From positions 1 to 64,000 of the forward strand of contig JAGYJY010000002.1 in assembly GCA_018401745.1 (NCBI GenBank): a stretch of 64,000 bases of DNA, read 5' to 3'. The number at the start of each line of letters is the position of its first letter. The stretch's first letter is position 1. The notes beneath the pieces are model-generated. The model was not told the origin of the DNA. It ran no database searches and saw only the letters and a program-made list of their open reading frames with translations. Position numbers and translations under genes: made by a program. Source of the stretch: Pirellulales bacterium (GTDB lineage: Bacteria; Planctomycetota; Planctomycetia; Pirellulales; UBA1268). This document shows, one piece after another, positions 19,138 through 27,631 of this stretch.

Positions 19138-19896
19138 ATGAAATGCCGGCAGATCACCCAGCTGACCACCACCTGCAGCGACCTTGCAGCCGCCGAGCGG
19201 CTGGTTGCCCTCGTCGTTGAAAAAAGGCTCGCCGCCTGCGGGCAGATCGACCCAACCGTGCACAGCCGGTACCACTGGCAGGGCGGCGTGGAAGTCGACA
19301 CGGAGTGCCGCTGCACCTTCAAGACATCGCAGGCACTGGCTGAGGTCTGCGGCGACTTCATCCTCGCGGAGCATGCCTACGAGACACCAGAGCTGATTGT
19401 GACCACGGTGTCGGCCTCAGAGGCCTACGCCGAGTGGATCGAGGCGAGTGTCGTGCCCCCAGCAACCCGCTACCGCTTCGATATTCGGCTGCATCACCGC
19501 CCGTCTGCTGCAGGGGAAGGCCCGGCCATCGATGCCGTGGGAGACCGCCTCCCCACCATTGCCGTCTCTGCCGGCGGCCAGGCGGAGCCGATGGGCATCG
19601 CATTTGATGCGGCCCTGGAGGCAATCGGCAGGCTGCCAGCCTGTTTCATCGAGCCCGATGGCGCCATCCTCTGGACGGGCAGCGACGCCCACGGCCGCTG
19701 GCAGGTCGACGGCAACCTCTACGATCGGGGCGGCCAGGTCGTGTTTGCCGCACTTTCAGGCAGCTGCCCTGAGGCCGAGTTTGACCGGCTCCTTGCCTGC
19801 TTCGGCTGGCCCGCGGAGCCGGTGATGATGGAACTTGTGCGGGCCGCGGCGTTTGTGGAGGAGGAGGTTTTTCGCCGGCACGCCTCCCGCGGCTGA
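19138..19896 (+). CDS. CutA1 domain fused to an unrecognised C-terminal domain
   Basis: Residues 1-110 match CutA1, a small trimeric protein of the ferredoxin-like fold linked to divalent-cation tolerance. The signatures are ITQLTTTCSDLAAAERLVAL, KRLAACGQIDPTVHSRYHWQ, FKTSQALAEVCGDFILAEHA and YETPELIVTTVSASEAYAEW followed by IEASV. A free-standing CutA ends there at about 110 residues. Here another 140 residues follow with a distinct composition: an acidic/aromatic core CFIEPDGAILWTGSDAHGRW and a C-terminal helix FDRLLACFGWPAEPVMMELV. I do not recognise this domain. The frame is continuous and no stop or start suggests two genes. It sits between the metallophosphatase-like gene and the TPR gene. 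Confidence 0.75.
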   Translation: MKCRQITQLTTTCSDLAAAERLVALVVEKRLAACGQIDPTVHSRYHWQGGVEVDTECRCTFKTSQALAEVCGDFILAEHAYETPELIVTTVSASEAYAEWIEASVVPPATRYRFDIRLHHRPSAAGEGPAIDAVGDRLPTIAVSAGGQAEPMGIAFDAALEAIGRLPACFIEPDGAILWTGSDAHGRWQVDGNLYDRGGQVVFAALSGSCPEAEFDRLLACFGWPAEPVMMELVRAAAFVEEEVFRRHASRG

Positions 19897-20023
19897 TGCC
19901 TGTTCTCCGCCGCTGGCAGCAGGAAAAGTGGCGAGCCGGCCTGCTTGTGGCCGATGAGCCTGGCGGGGACGCGTTATAGTGATTGGGGTGACCGTCTGGC
20001 TTGTTCCGACTGGAGATAGCGAC

Positions 20024-21166
20024 ATGTCTCGGGTTTCGCACGGCTTCCGTTCAGGTCTCTTCTCAGCACGTCGCGTTCGCGTGGTGGCAGGTCCGGCTGC
20101 CTGCTGCCTCGCCGCAGTGATCAGCACCGCGTCGGTCTCTGCCGACACGCCGCTCTCGCGTGACTTCATGGGCTCGGGGATGCACGCCTACCACGCAGGC
20201 AGCTTCCAGCAGAGCATCGACGACCTCACGGCCGCCATCGAGGCTGGCTGTCAGGATCCCCGGGCCTACTACTTCAGGGCACTCTCGCTCCTCGAGCAGG
20301 GCCGCGAGGACGAAGCGGTCGCAGACATGCAAGAAGGAGCGCTGCTGGAGTCGGGCGGGCCAGGCGGCATCGTGGTCGGCCGCTCGCTCGAACGGGTTCA
20401 GGGCGGGCAACGGCTGATGCTCGAACGCTACCGCCGGCGGGCCCTGATTGAGCAGCAGGCTCGCGACCAGCGTCGGATCGAACAGCGATACACCGACCTG
20501 ATCGAAAGCGAGCCGGAGCGGCTCCGCCAGCGAAGGCCTGAGCCGGTCCGCTCGCCTGCCGCCGCGACCTCACCGTCCGCCGCTCCCGCCGCGGCGGCAA
20601 CGCCCACGCCTCCCCCGGCCGCCGCAGGATCGGCCGATCCTTTCGCCGATCCCACCACGCCGGCTGGCGGCGCACCGATGAATGAGCCCGGCGGTGACGA
20701 TCCCTTTGCGGCTCCAGGCGACGATCCGTTTGGTGGCACCACGCCGCCGGCCGGTGATGATCCGTTCGGTGACGATCCCTTCGGCGGCAATGCAGCCGGC
20801 GGCGGCGACGAGGCCGACCCATTCGCCACACCGCCGCGAGCCCCAGCGACACCGACGGCCCCTGCGACACCACCTGGCGGAGCCACACCTGCCGATGAGA
20901 GCGGTGACGGCATCTTCGACGACCCGTTTGGTGATGCATCCGCTGGCGGAAACCGGCCACTGGGCAGTGCCGGGATCGGCGATCAGGTGGATCAGCAGGA
21001 CGAATCGCTCGCTGCTGAAGCCGACGACGTTTTCGACCAGCGGGATGCGCAAGAGGAGATGGAGGCTGCCGAAGTCGGCGATGCCCTCGATCAGCGGGAT
21101 CAGCAGCAGGAACGGGATGCCGCTGCCGGCGAGGGCGGTGCCCTGGTTGAGCCGATCTTTGAGTGA
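20024..21166 (+). CDS. Secreted TPR protein with Asp-Pro-Phe-rich tail
   Basis: ATG 20024 is preceded by GGAG and gives a signal peptide (RVRVVAGPAACCLAAVISTA, cleavage near VSA). Residues 45-110 form TPR-like helices (FMGSGMHAYHAGSFQQSIDD, then YYFRALSLLEQGREDEAVAD), followed by a charged helical stretch (RYRRRALIEQQARDQRRIEQ). The rest is low complexity: Pro/Ala segments, at least seven DPF or DDPF(G/A) units, and an acidic C-terminus with repeated DQRD motifs. Such a tail suggests an extended, acidic, possibly cation-binding or protein-binding region. The location is probably periplasmic. Specific function is unknown. Confidence 0.65.
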   Translation: MSRVSHGFRSGLFSARRVRVVAGPAACCLAAVISTASVSADTPLSRDFMGSGMHAYHAGSFQQSIDDLTAAIEAGCQDPRAYYFRALSLLEQGREDEAVADMQEGALLESGGPGGIVVGRSLERVQGGQRLMLERYRRRALIEQQARDQRRIEQRYTDLIESEPERLRQRRPEPVRSPAAATSPSAAPAAAATPTPPPAAAGSADPFADPTTPAGGAPMNEPGGDDPFAAPGDDPFGGTTPPAGDDPFGDDPFGGNAAGGGDEADPFATPPRAPATPTAPATPPGGATPADESGDGIFDDPFGDASAGGNRPLGSAGIGDQVDQQDESLAAEADDVFDQRDAQEEMEAAEVGDALDQRDQQQERDAAAGEGGALVEPIFE

Positions 21167-21214
21167 GGCTCAGCCGCGTCGGGCGTGGTGACACGGGCAA
21201 CGCCGTCGCGGCTC

Positions 21215-22572
21215 TCAGCCAGCCGGCGTCAGGGCGTTGGTGGCCCGCTCGATCGCATCGTGAGCTGCAGCCTGATCGGCAGCTTCCGCCACGATTCGCA
21301 CGATCGGTTCGGTGTTGCTCGCCCGCACGAGCACCCAGGTGGTGCCCTCATCAAGCCGGAGGCCATCAAGCCGGGAGGCGGTTGCCTCCGGAAAGGCCGC
21401 GGCAATCCTGTCGAGCGCAGCGGCCAAGCCCGGGCCGCGAGCCTCAGCCCCCAGCGATACTTTTGTCTTGAGCATCACCCGCTGCGGCAGGCCAGCCGCC
21501 AGGCTCGCCACGGAGACAAGCGTGCCTGAGCCGCACATTCGCTCAAGCACCAGCGCCATGCCCACGATGCTGTCGCGAACGAGCACGACGTTCGGGTCGA
21601 TCACCCCACCGTTGCCCTCGCCTCCGATCACGGCATTGTGGGCGAGCATCTGGTCGACAACGTTGGCCTCCCCCACGGCGGAGACATGGCAGTCGATGCC
21701 CCGCTGCTGGGCGATGGCAGCCGTCATGCCACTGGTGGAGCAGTTGACCACGATCGGCCCGGGGTCTTTTCCAACACGGCTTCAACAGCCAGCGGCAGCG
21801 TCGCCTCCTCACCGATGAAGCGGCCATCGGCGGTGGCAATCGCCAGCCGATCCGCATCGGGATCCTGAAAAAAGCCGACATCTGCCCCGCAGGCGGCGAT
21901 CTGCGGCAGCATGCCAGCGAGGTTTTCTTCGGTCGGCTCGGGCGTGTGTTCAAACTGGCCATCCGGTGTTGCCCCAGCGATGGTCGCCTCCAGGCCAAGG
22001 GCCTCAAACAGCAGGCGGGCTGCACAGCTGCCAGCCCCGTGGCCAGCGTCGAGCCAGACCCGCGGCCTCACACGGCGAATCGCCTCCACATCCACTCGGG
22101 CCAGCACCCGCTGCACATGGACCGGAGCTCCGTCGACCTGCCTGCGGCCGCCCGGGGAGGCCGCCGCGGGGAGTGGGCTAGGCTCGTGAAACCGTGCGAG
22201 CACCACCCGGCCGGCCTCGGCGGTGAGCACCCGGCCGGCGGCAGAAAAGAGCTTCATGCCGTTGTACTGCGGGGGGTTGTGGCTGGCGGAAATCTGAATG
22301 CCACCGGCAGCCTGATGCTCCTCCACAAGCACGCCGACAGTCGGCGTGGCAGCCACGCCCGCATCGAGCACCTCCCGGCCAGCCGCCATCACGGCAGCCG
22401 CAATCGCATCGGCAAACATGCCGCCGCTGGCCCGGCCATCGCGGCCGATCACGATCCCGCCCGGGGGCAGCGTGGCGAGAAAAGCCTCGGCATACCGCAC
22501 GGCCACCTCAGGCGTGAGCGATGTCCCCACGATGCCTCGCAGCCCAGAAACACTGACGATCAGTTCATCCAT
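21215..22572 (-). CDS. Phosphohexomutase (PMM/PGM or GlmM type), one frameshift
   Basis: The protein belongs to the alpha-D-phosphohexomutase superfamily. It starts MDELIVSVSGLRGIVGTSLT and carries the phosphoserine loop ISASHNPPQYNGMKLF, the metal loop FFQDPDADRLAIATADGRFI, the sugar-binding loop AVIGGEGNGGVIDPNVVLVR and the phosphate-binding RASNTEPIVRIVAEA. The GGEGNGG and RASNTEP versions are more like bifunctional PMM/PGM or archaeal-type enzymes than classical GlmM. The frame breaks near a T4 run at 21767-21770 (A4 on the coding strand): EAVLEKTPG and then IVVNCSTSGMTAA is in the next frame. Restored length is about 450 residues. It is transcribed away from the second phosphohexomutase at 22733, with 160 bp between starts. 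Confidence 0.85.
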
Positions 22573-22732
22573 CTGCGTGCATCCTCATGTGCCATGCCAG
22601 CGGCTTCTCTGCATTTGCGAAGCCCACCACCAACTCCGCGGTTCCCGCGGCCGGTGGGGGGGCAGTATAAACACGTCCGCCGCAGCCAAGACACCGCCGC
22701 TGCTGCCCACCAGACACCATGCAGGAGCCCCT

Positions 22733-24586
22733 ATGGCCGCCACCCCCGAGCGACTCACCGCGATTGACGCTGCCCACACCGCCGGCCGACTGACCGAGCA
22801 CTCCGCCAAGGTGATCCGCGAGTGGCTCACCCTGCCACAGTTTTCGGCCTTCGCCGATGATCTGGGCCAGCGGATCGATCAGCAGCTCTGGCAGGAGCTC
22901 GACGACGCCTACTGGACGGTGATCCCCTTCGGCACCGGCGGCCGCCGCGGCACGATGTACCCAGTCGGCTGCAACGTGATCAACGACCGCACGATCGGCG
23001 AGAGCGCCCAGGGACTCGCCGACTACGTCGGCAGCGTGGTGCCGGCAGGTACAACGCCCACCTGCACGATCGCCTACGACACCCGCCACCGCTCCGAACA
23101 CTTCGCCAAGCTCTGCAGCGAGGTGCTGCTCGCAGCCGGCTTCAAGATCTTCTTTCTGCGGGGCTTCCGCAGCACGCCCGAGCTCTCCTACGGCGTGAGG
23201 CACACCCAGAGCGACTGTGGCATCATGGTCACCGCCAGCCACAACCCGCCAAGCGACAACGCGGTGAAGGTCTACTGGGCCGGTGGCGTGCAGGTGCTCC
23301 CGCCGCACGACCGGGGCATCATCGACCGGGTGATGAATGTGGTCGATGTGGCGCGAAGCGACTTCGCAGCGGGTGTGGCCGATGGCCGCGTGCGGTTTGT
23401 GGAAGCTGAGATCGACCCCGCGTTTGTCGCCGCCGTGCTTGAACAGTCGACACCGGGCAGCCGAGACGTCTCGGTGCTCTACACGCCTCTGCACGGCGTG
23501 GGAGCCTCGGCAGTCGTGCCGGTGCTTGCTGGAGCAGGCTTCGCGCAGGTGCGGCTCTACGGCCCGCAGGAGACGCCCGATGGCGACTTCCCCAACGTGC
23601 CCGGGCATGTGGCCAACCCGGAAAACCCGGCGGTGCTTGCAGGGGCGATCGAGGAGGCCCAGGCGGCCGGTGACGACCTCGTGCTCGCCAGCGACCCCGA
23701 CTGCGACCGGCTCGGCGCTGCTGCCCCGCTCACCCTCGACGCAGGCAGCGGCTGGGACACCTTCACTGGCAACCAGCTCGGGGCGTTGCTCGCCGACTGG
23801 ACACTCACGACGCGAGCCCGCTGCGGCAAGGCCGCCGCGACCGACCGAGTGATCACCACGATCGTGACCAGCGGCCTCGTGCGGCGAGTCGCCGAGCATC
23901 ACGGCATCCGGGCGATCGACAACCTGCTCGTGGGCTTCAAGTGGATCGGCCAGCGGATCGACGCGATCGGCCCGGAGCACTTTGCCTTCGGCTGCGAGGA
24001 GTCACACGGCTACCTCGCCGGCACGCACGTTCGCGACAAAGACGCTGCGGTTGCGGCGCTGCTGCTCGCTGAGATGGTGGCGAGCCTCAAGGCCGAGGGC
24101 CGCTCTCTGCACCAGCACCTCGACGGCCTCTTCGCGGCCCACGGCTGCCACCTCGAGCGACAGGTCTCGATCGCCCTGCCAGGCGCGGCGGGCATGGACC
24201 GCATGAAGGAGATCATGGCAGGCCTCCGCGACAGTCCGCCCTCGGCGATTGCCGGCCTCACCGTCAGCCGCGGCCGCGACTACGCCTCCCTCACAGCACG
24301 CATGCCCGACGGCACTACCGCAGCCATCGACGGCACGGCGGGTGACGTGATGATCTTCGATCTCGGCGATGCCCCGGCCGGCTGGCAGCCCTCCGAGCCC
24401 AATCAGTTTCCGCCGCTGGCCAATGCGGTGGCGGCTCGGCCGTCGGGCACCGAGCCCAAGATCAAGTTCTACCTCTTCACCGCCGCCCCCCCCTGCAGTC
24501 CCGCGGAGCTTCCCGCCATCAAGCAGCAGCTCGCCGAGCGGCTCGACGCGATGGAGCACGAGCTGCGTGCGGTTGTGGGTGTGTGA
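22733..24586 (+). CDS. Phospho-sugar mutase (PgcA-type phosphoglucomutase/phosphomannomutase)
   Basis: At 617 residues this is the long type of alpha-D-phosphohexomutase. Motifs in order are FGTGGRRGTMYPVGCNVIND, VTASHNPPSDNAVKVYWAGG (phosphoserine loop), LASDPDCDRLGAAAPLTL (metal loop), FGCEESHGYLAGTHVRDKDA (sugar loop) and RPSGTEPKIKFYLFTAAPP (phosphate loop). All catalytic elements look intact. ATG 22733 (MAATPERLTAIDAAH) follows a short leader; the frame is open further upstream but that sequence overlaps the divergent gene. Likely substrates are glucose or mannose phosphates, linking glycogen metabolism (phosphorylase at 34-36 kb) to sugar nucleotides. It is divergent from the other phosphohexomutase. 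Confidence 0.93.
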   Translation: MAATPERLTAIDAAHTAGRLTEHSAKVIREWLTLPQFSAFADDLGQRIDQQLWQELDDAYWTVIPFGTGGRRGTMYPVGCNVINDRTIGESAQGLADYVGSVVPAGTTPTCTIAYDTRHRSEHFAKLCSEVLLAAGFKIFFLRGFRSTPELSYGVRHTQSDCGIMVTASHNPPSDNAVKVYWAGGVQVLPPHDRGIIDRVMNVVDVARSDFAAGVADGRVRFVEAEIDPAFVAAVLEQSTPGSRDVSVLYTPLHGVGASAVVPVLAGAGFAQVRLYGPQETPDGDFPNVPGHVANPENPAVLAGAIEEAQAAGDDLVLASDPDCDRLGAAAPLTLDAGSGWDTFTGNQLGALLADWTLTTRARCGKAAATDRVITTIVTSGLVRRVAEHHGIRAIDNLLVGFKWIGQRIDAIGPEHFAFGCEESHGYLAGTHVRDKDAAVAALLLAEMVASLKAEGRSLHQHLDGLFAAHGCHLERQVSIALPGAAGMDRMKEIMAGLRDSPPSAIAGLTVSRGRDYASLTARMPDGTTAAIDGTAGDVMIFDLGDAPAGWQPSEPNQFPPLANAVAARPSGTEPKIKFYLFTAAPPCSPAELPAIKQQLAERLDAMEHELRAVVGV

Positions 24587-24786
24587 GGAACCCCGCGGCG
24601 CGGCCTCGCGAGGCTGCTCCATGCGGAAAGCTCGCTTCTCAGAGGGGGCTCGGGCCGGGTGATCCTCGGCAGATTCGCGCCGATTCTTTACTTGGCTCTG
24701 ATGAAGTTTTGCAGCCGATTCAGCCGAACCGTAAGAGATGGCGCGAGGTGACCGCCAGCGCATCTGTGTGACCAGGAGACCACCGA

Positions 24787-25176
24787 GTGGCCAAACAGGT
24801 TCGGCAGGCAGCGGTGATTGCTATGAAGAATGGGAGAGTCTGCCTGATCACGACGAGCAGTGGGAAGCGATGGCTGGTGCCTAAAGGCAATCGGCAAGCC
24901 GGCTGCGACCTCCGTGAGACCGCTGCTCGTGAAGCCTGGGAGGAAGCAGGGCTGGTGGGCCGAGTGAAGAGCCAGCCGCTGGGAACCTACCAGTTCGTGA
25001 AGCTTGGCTGCCCCCATAAGGTGGTCGTCTTCAGAATGCAGGTCACGGAAGCGAAGCGGAAATGGCCTGAACGGCACAAACGGCGGCGACGATGGCTGCG
25101 GCCAACCAAGGCAAGCACCCGAATCGACCATGCGGAGTTGCGGGCGATTATTGCAAGTGCTGTTCGAGCGGCTTAA
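24787..25176 (+). CDS. NUDIX hydrolase
   Basis: The 129-residue protein has a recognisable NUDIX box around residues 38-60: GCDLRETAAREAWEEAGLVG, with the essential REAWEEAG helix intact. The N-terminal VIAMKNGRVCLITTSSGKRW and LVPKGNRQ are typical of the diadenosine/diphosphoinositol polyphosphate subgroup. The basic segment KRKWPERHKRRRRWL is unusual for its charge density and could bind polyanions. The start is GTG 24787. It lies 108 bp upstream of a CHAD-domain gene on the same strand. CHAD domains bind polyphosphate, so a shared polyphosphate or inositol-pyrophosphate link is plausible but inferred. Confidence 0.88.
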   Translation: MAKQVRQAAVIAMKNGRVCLITTSSGKRWLVPKGNRQAGCDLRETAAREAWEEAGLVGRVKSQPLGTYQFVKLGCPHKVVVFRMQVTEAKRKWPERHKRRRRWLRPTKASTRIDHAELRAIIASAVRAA

Positions 25177-25284
25177 CGCTGGCAAGCCCCCAGGGGTGCC
25201 CGCATGGGGGCCCCTAGGGGTGCGAGGTGCAACAGGGTGTGCGGCCGGAGTGTCCAGACCGCAAACGTTCACGGAGGACGACAG

Positions 25285-26307
25285 ATGACAAAGGAAACAG
25301 CCACTCGACGGCCTGCTGATCTGCATGTTTTGACGCCCGTTTCGGATGCCGCGCGACGCGTGATCTCACTTCGGCTCGAGGCGGTGCGGGACTGCATCGG
25401 ACGGGCCATCCGCGATCGGGAAGATCGTCGGCAAAATATCCATGCCCTGCGAGTGGCAACCAGGCGGGCAACAGCTGCTGTCGATATCTTTCGTGACTGC
25501 CTTCCCAAGCGGGTTCACAAAGAGGTGCGAGCCCATCTGCGATCATTGCGACGGGCTGTCGGCGCTGCCCGTGATTGGGATGTACTCCTTCAGCATCTCA
25601 CCAAGGCTGCCAAGCGGGCCGATGATTCCGACCGTCCCACCTACGACATGCTGCATGGCTATGCCCTCGCGCATCGCATTCCAGCCCAACAGCAGCTGGA
25701 GGTGGCCTGCCCTGACTATCCCTTTGGCTTCGATCGACTTCTCGCTCGCTCTGTTGCTGCCGTTGGCTGGCGACAGGAATCACAGCCAACACTGGGAAGT
25801 TTTACTCGGCCGCTGATCAGTGTCCTTGTCGACGACCTCAACACCCTGGCGGCGCGGGGCGACGGTGATTGGGAGATGCTTCATGAGGTCCGGATTGCCG
25901 CCAAGCGGCTCCGGTATTCCCTGGAGGTGGTGGAAGACTGCTTCGGCCCTTCCCTTGAAGCCCACCTGGCTCCATCACTGACTCGCCTGCAGGAAGTCCT
26001 TGGGACAGTCAACGACAGCTTCAACGCCTCGATGCTGTTACGACAGATCGTGGAAGGCATGTCCGACTCCGTGCCCGGCATGGCCAACCGGTACGCTCCG
26101 CTCATCGAGCGGATGATCGCTGAGCATGAGGAGCGGATGCGTGACGGCCGCGAGCTCTACCGAGCCTGGCTTACCGCCTGGAATGGCGTCGAGATGCAGG
26201 ATGCCCTGCTGACAGTCTGCCCAGATCTGCCATCGCGCGACTGCAGGGGAATCGTCGCCACCGGGCCGGCCCCCCTCGCCCCAGTCCCGCTGGGCAAGAC
26301 CGCCTGA
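25285..26307 (+). CDS. CHAD domain-containing protein
   Basis: The 340-residue all-helical protein carries the conserved histidines and basic residues of the CHAD fold: IHALRVATRRATAAVDIFRD in the first half and MLHEVRIAAKRLRYSLEVVE in the second. The CHAD domain is a polyphosphate-binding module. The spacing RRAVGAARDWDVLLQHL and LQEVLGTVNDSFNASMLL is also characteristic. ATG 25285 is preceded by GGAGGACGACAG, a good ribosome site; the frame is open to 25204 but upstream sequence is non-conserved. No CYTH triphosphatase domain is attached, though many CHAD proteins have one. It is paired with the NUDIX gene upstream and convergent with the TauE/SafE gene. Confidence 0.9.
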   Translation: MTKETATRRPADLHVLTPVSDAARRVISLRLEAVRDCIGRAIRDREDRRQNIHALRVATRRATAAVDIFRDCLPKRVHKEVRAHLRSLRRAVGAARDWDVLLQHLTKAAKRADDSDRPTYDMLHGYALAHRIPAQQQLEVACPDYPFGFDRLLARSVAAVGWRQESQPTLGSFTRPLISVLVDDLNTLAARGDGDWEMLHEVRIAAKRLRYSLEVVEDCFGPSLEAHLAPSLTRLQEVLGTVNDSFNASMLLRQIVEGMSDSVPGMANRYAPLIERMIAEHEERMRDGRELYRAWLTAWNGVEMQDALLTVCPDLPSRDCRGIVATGPAPLAPVPLGKTA

Positions 26308-26333
26308 AAGACGAACGGCGGGCGGGCCTGGCG

Positions 26334-27572
26334 TCACGCGCTCGGATCGAGCTGTGTTTTAGGTTGCTCCCGCTCGCCGCAGGGGCGTGACCGCAACTCC
26401 TCGCTGGGCTCCCTCGGCCCGCGTCCCCAGATGCGGAGACGGTCTAAGGCGAAAACGCCTGCGGCGACAGCGGCCACAGCGGCCAGCAGACCAGCCGCCC
26501 CGAGGTCGGCCCGATCGTGGTAGCAGGCCCAGACAAACTGGACGACACACAACAGCGCCACGAACAACAGCGTGATCCGTCGCCCCAGAAAGGCGACTGC
26601 AAAGGCACCCAGGGGCGCCCCCAGAGCCACGACCGGTGCGGCAGCCAACCAGTTCTCCCAGACGCCAGGCTCAAGACCTGTGATCGACAGCTTGATGGCC
26701 GTCCCCAACAGCGAGTTGAAGGCCATGGCGACCACCGAGGTGGGAATGGCGATCTTTGGATCGACCCGGCAGCCAAGCACCAGCAGGGCATAGACCAGCA
26801 TGTCGATGCCCACGCCCGTCACGGCCACGATCGTGGCGCCCGCGAGAAAGCCGGCGGCGATACCCAGACCAAACTGACGTCGGCCATCGCCACCGGCATT
26901 GCCCGCTGTGGCCATCAGGTCGTCGAGCCTGACAAGATGCAGCAGTCCGAAGGCTGCCCAGCAGACCGCAAACACCATTTTGACCCAGATCGTGGGCACT
27001 TGCGGAGCAACGGCAAGGATGCCGAGCGGAAGCCCGAGCAGCGACCCGGTCAAGGCTCCAGCCAGCATCGACCAGGCAAGCCGTTGACGCCGAGTGAGGA
27101 TAAAGACCGCCGCGCTCGTCATCCCGACCGACTGAATGGCAAAGCTGAAGTCACGGCCGAGAGTGGCTGGGAGCCCAAAGGCGAGAACGAGTATCGGAAA
27201 GGCGACCGTACCGCCGCCCATCGGCGTAGCCCCCGCGACATAGCTGCCGAAAAGCATCGTCAGAGCGATCGGCCAGTGTTGCAAAACCACTGCGGCGTTG
27301 CCGGGCATCAACAACCAGGTCGTCCACCACGCGTAAAACGCAAGCACGACGAGCAGCCACATCCACAGCAACCCACGAGGTGCTTGTCGGCGAGTGTCCA
27401 ACCGGGATTCGTGCAAAGGGCTCAACTCAGCAGCCCTGGCTGCGTGGGGCTGCTCTGCGACTCCACGGCCGGGGCTGCGAGGGCCAGGAACGCCGTTTGG
27501 GGCTGGGATGGCGACATGCTCATATCGGTGGGAAGATGCCTGCTTCGTCCGCAGACTACCGTGGGGCTTCAC
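26334..27572 (-). CDS. TauE/SafE (TSUP) family membrane transporter
   Basis: The hydrophobic protein has about eight to nine membrane segments. Two related halves characteristic of TSUP transporters are visible: YVAGATPMGGGTVAFPILVL in the first and GFLAGATIVAVTGVGIDMLV in the second, both with the G-x-G-G/G-x-G-x-D pattern. The family exports or imports sulfite, sulfoacetate or other organosulfonates; the substrate here is unknown. The frame opens at GTG 27572, but the first 70 residues are hydrophilic and low complexity; the hydrophobic part starts at about MWLLVVLAFYAWWTTWLL (ATG 27362), so the true start may be shorter. It is convergent with the CHAD gene, 26 bp away. Confidence 0.85.
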   Translation of the reverse strand: MKPHGSLRTKQASSHRYEHVAIPAPNGVPGPRSPGRGVAEQPHAARAAELSPLHESRLDTRRQAPRGLLWMWLLVVLAFYAWWTTWLLMPGNAAVVLQHWPIALTMLFGSYVAGATPMGGGTVAFPILVLAFGLPATLGRDFSFAIQSVGMTSAAVFILTRRQRLAWSMLAGALTGSLLGLPLGILAVAPQVPTIWVKMVFAVCWAAFGLLHLVRLDDLMATAGNAGGDGRRQFGLGIAAGFLAGATIVAVTGVGIDMLVYALLVLGCRVDPKIAIPTSVVAMAFNSLLGTAIKLSITGLEPGVWENWLAAAPVVALGAPLGAFAVAFLGRRITLLFVALLCVVQFVWACYHDRADLGAAGLLAAVAAVAAGVFALDRLRIWGRGPREPSEELRSRPCGEREQPKTQLDPSA

Positions 27573-27631
27573 CCAGAGCCAGAGAGCTCATCCCCGCCGA
27601 CAAACGTCGGCAACATCCGTAGAATCCTGGC

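Noticed and set aside
16157..21166. Genes after phoU as part of a phosphate regulon
   Set aside because: Only position supports it; the proteins show no phosphate-specific feature and no pho box was found.
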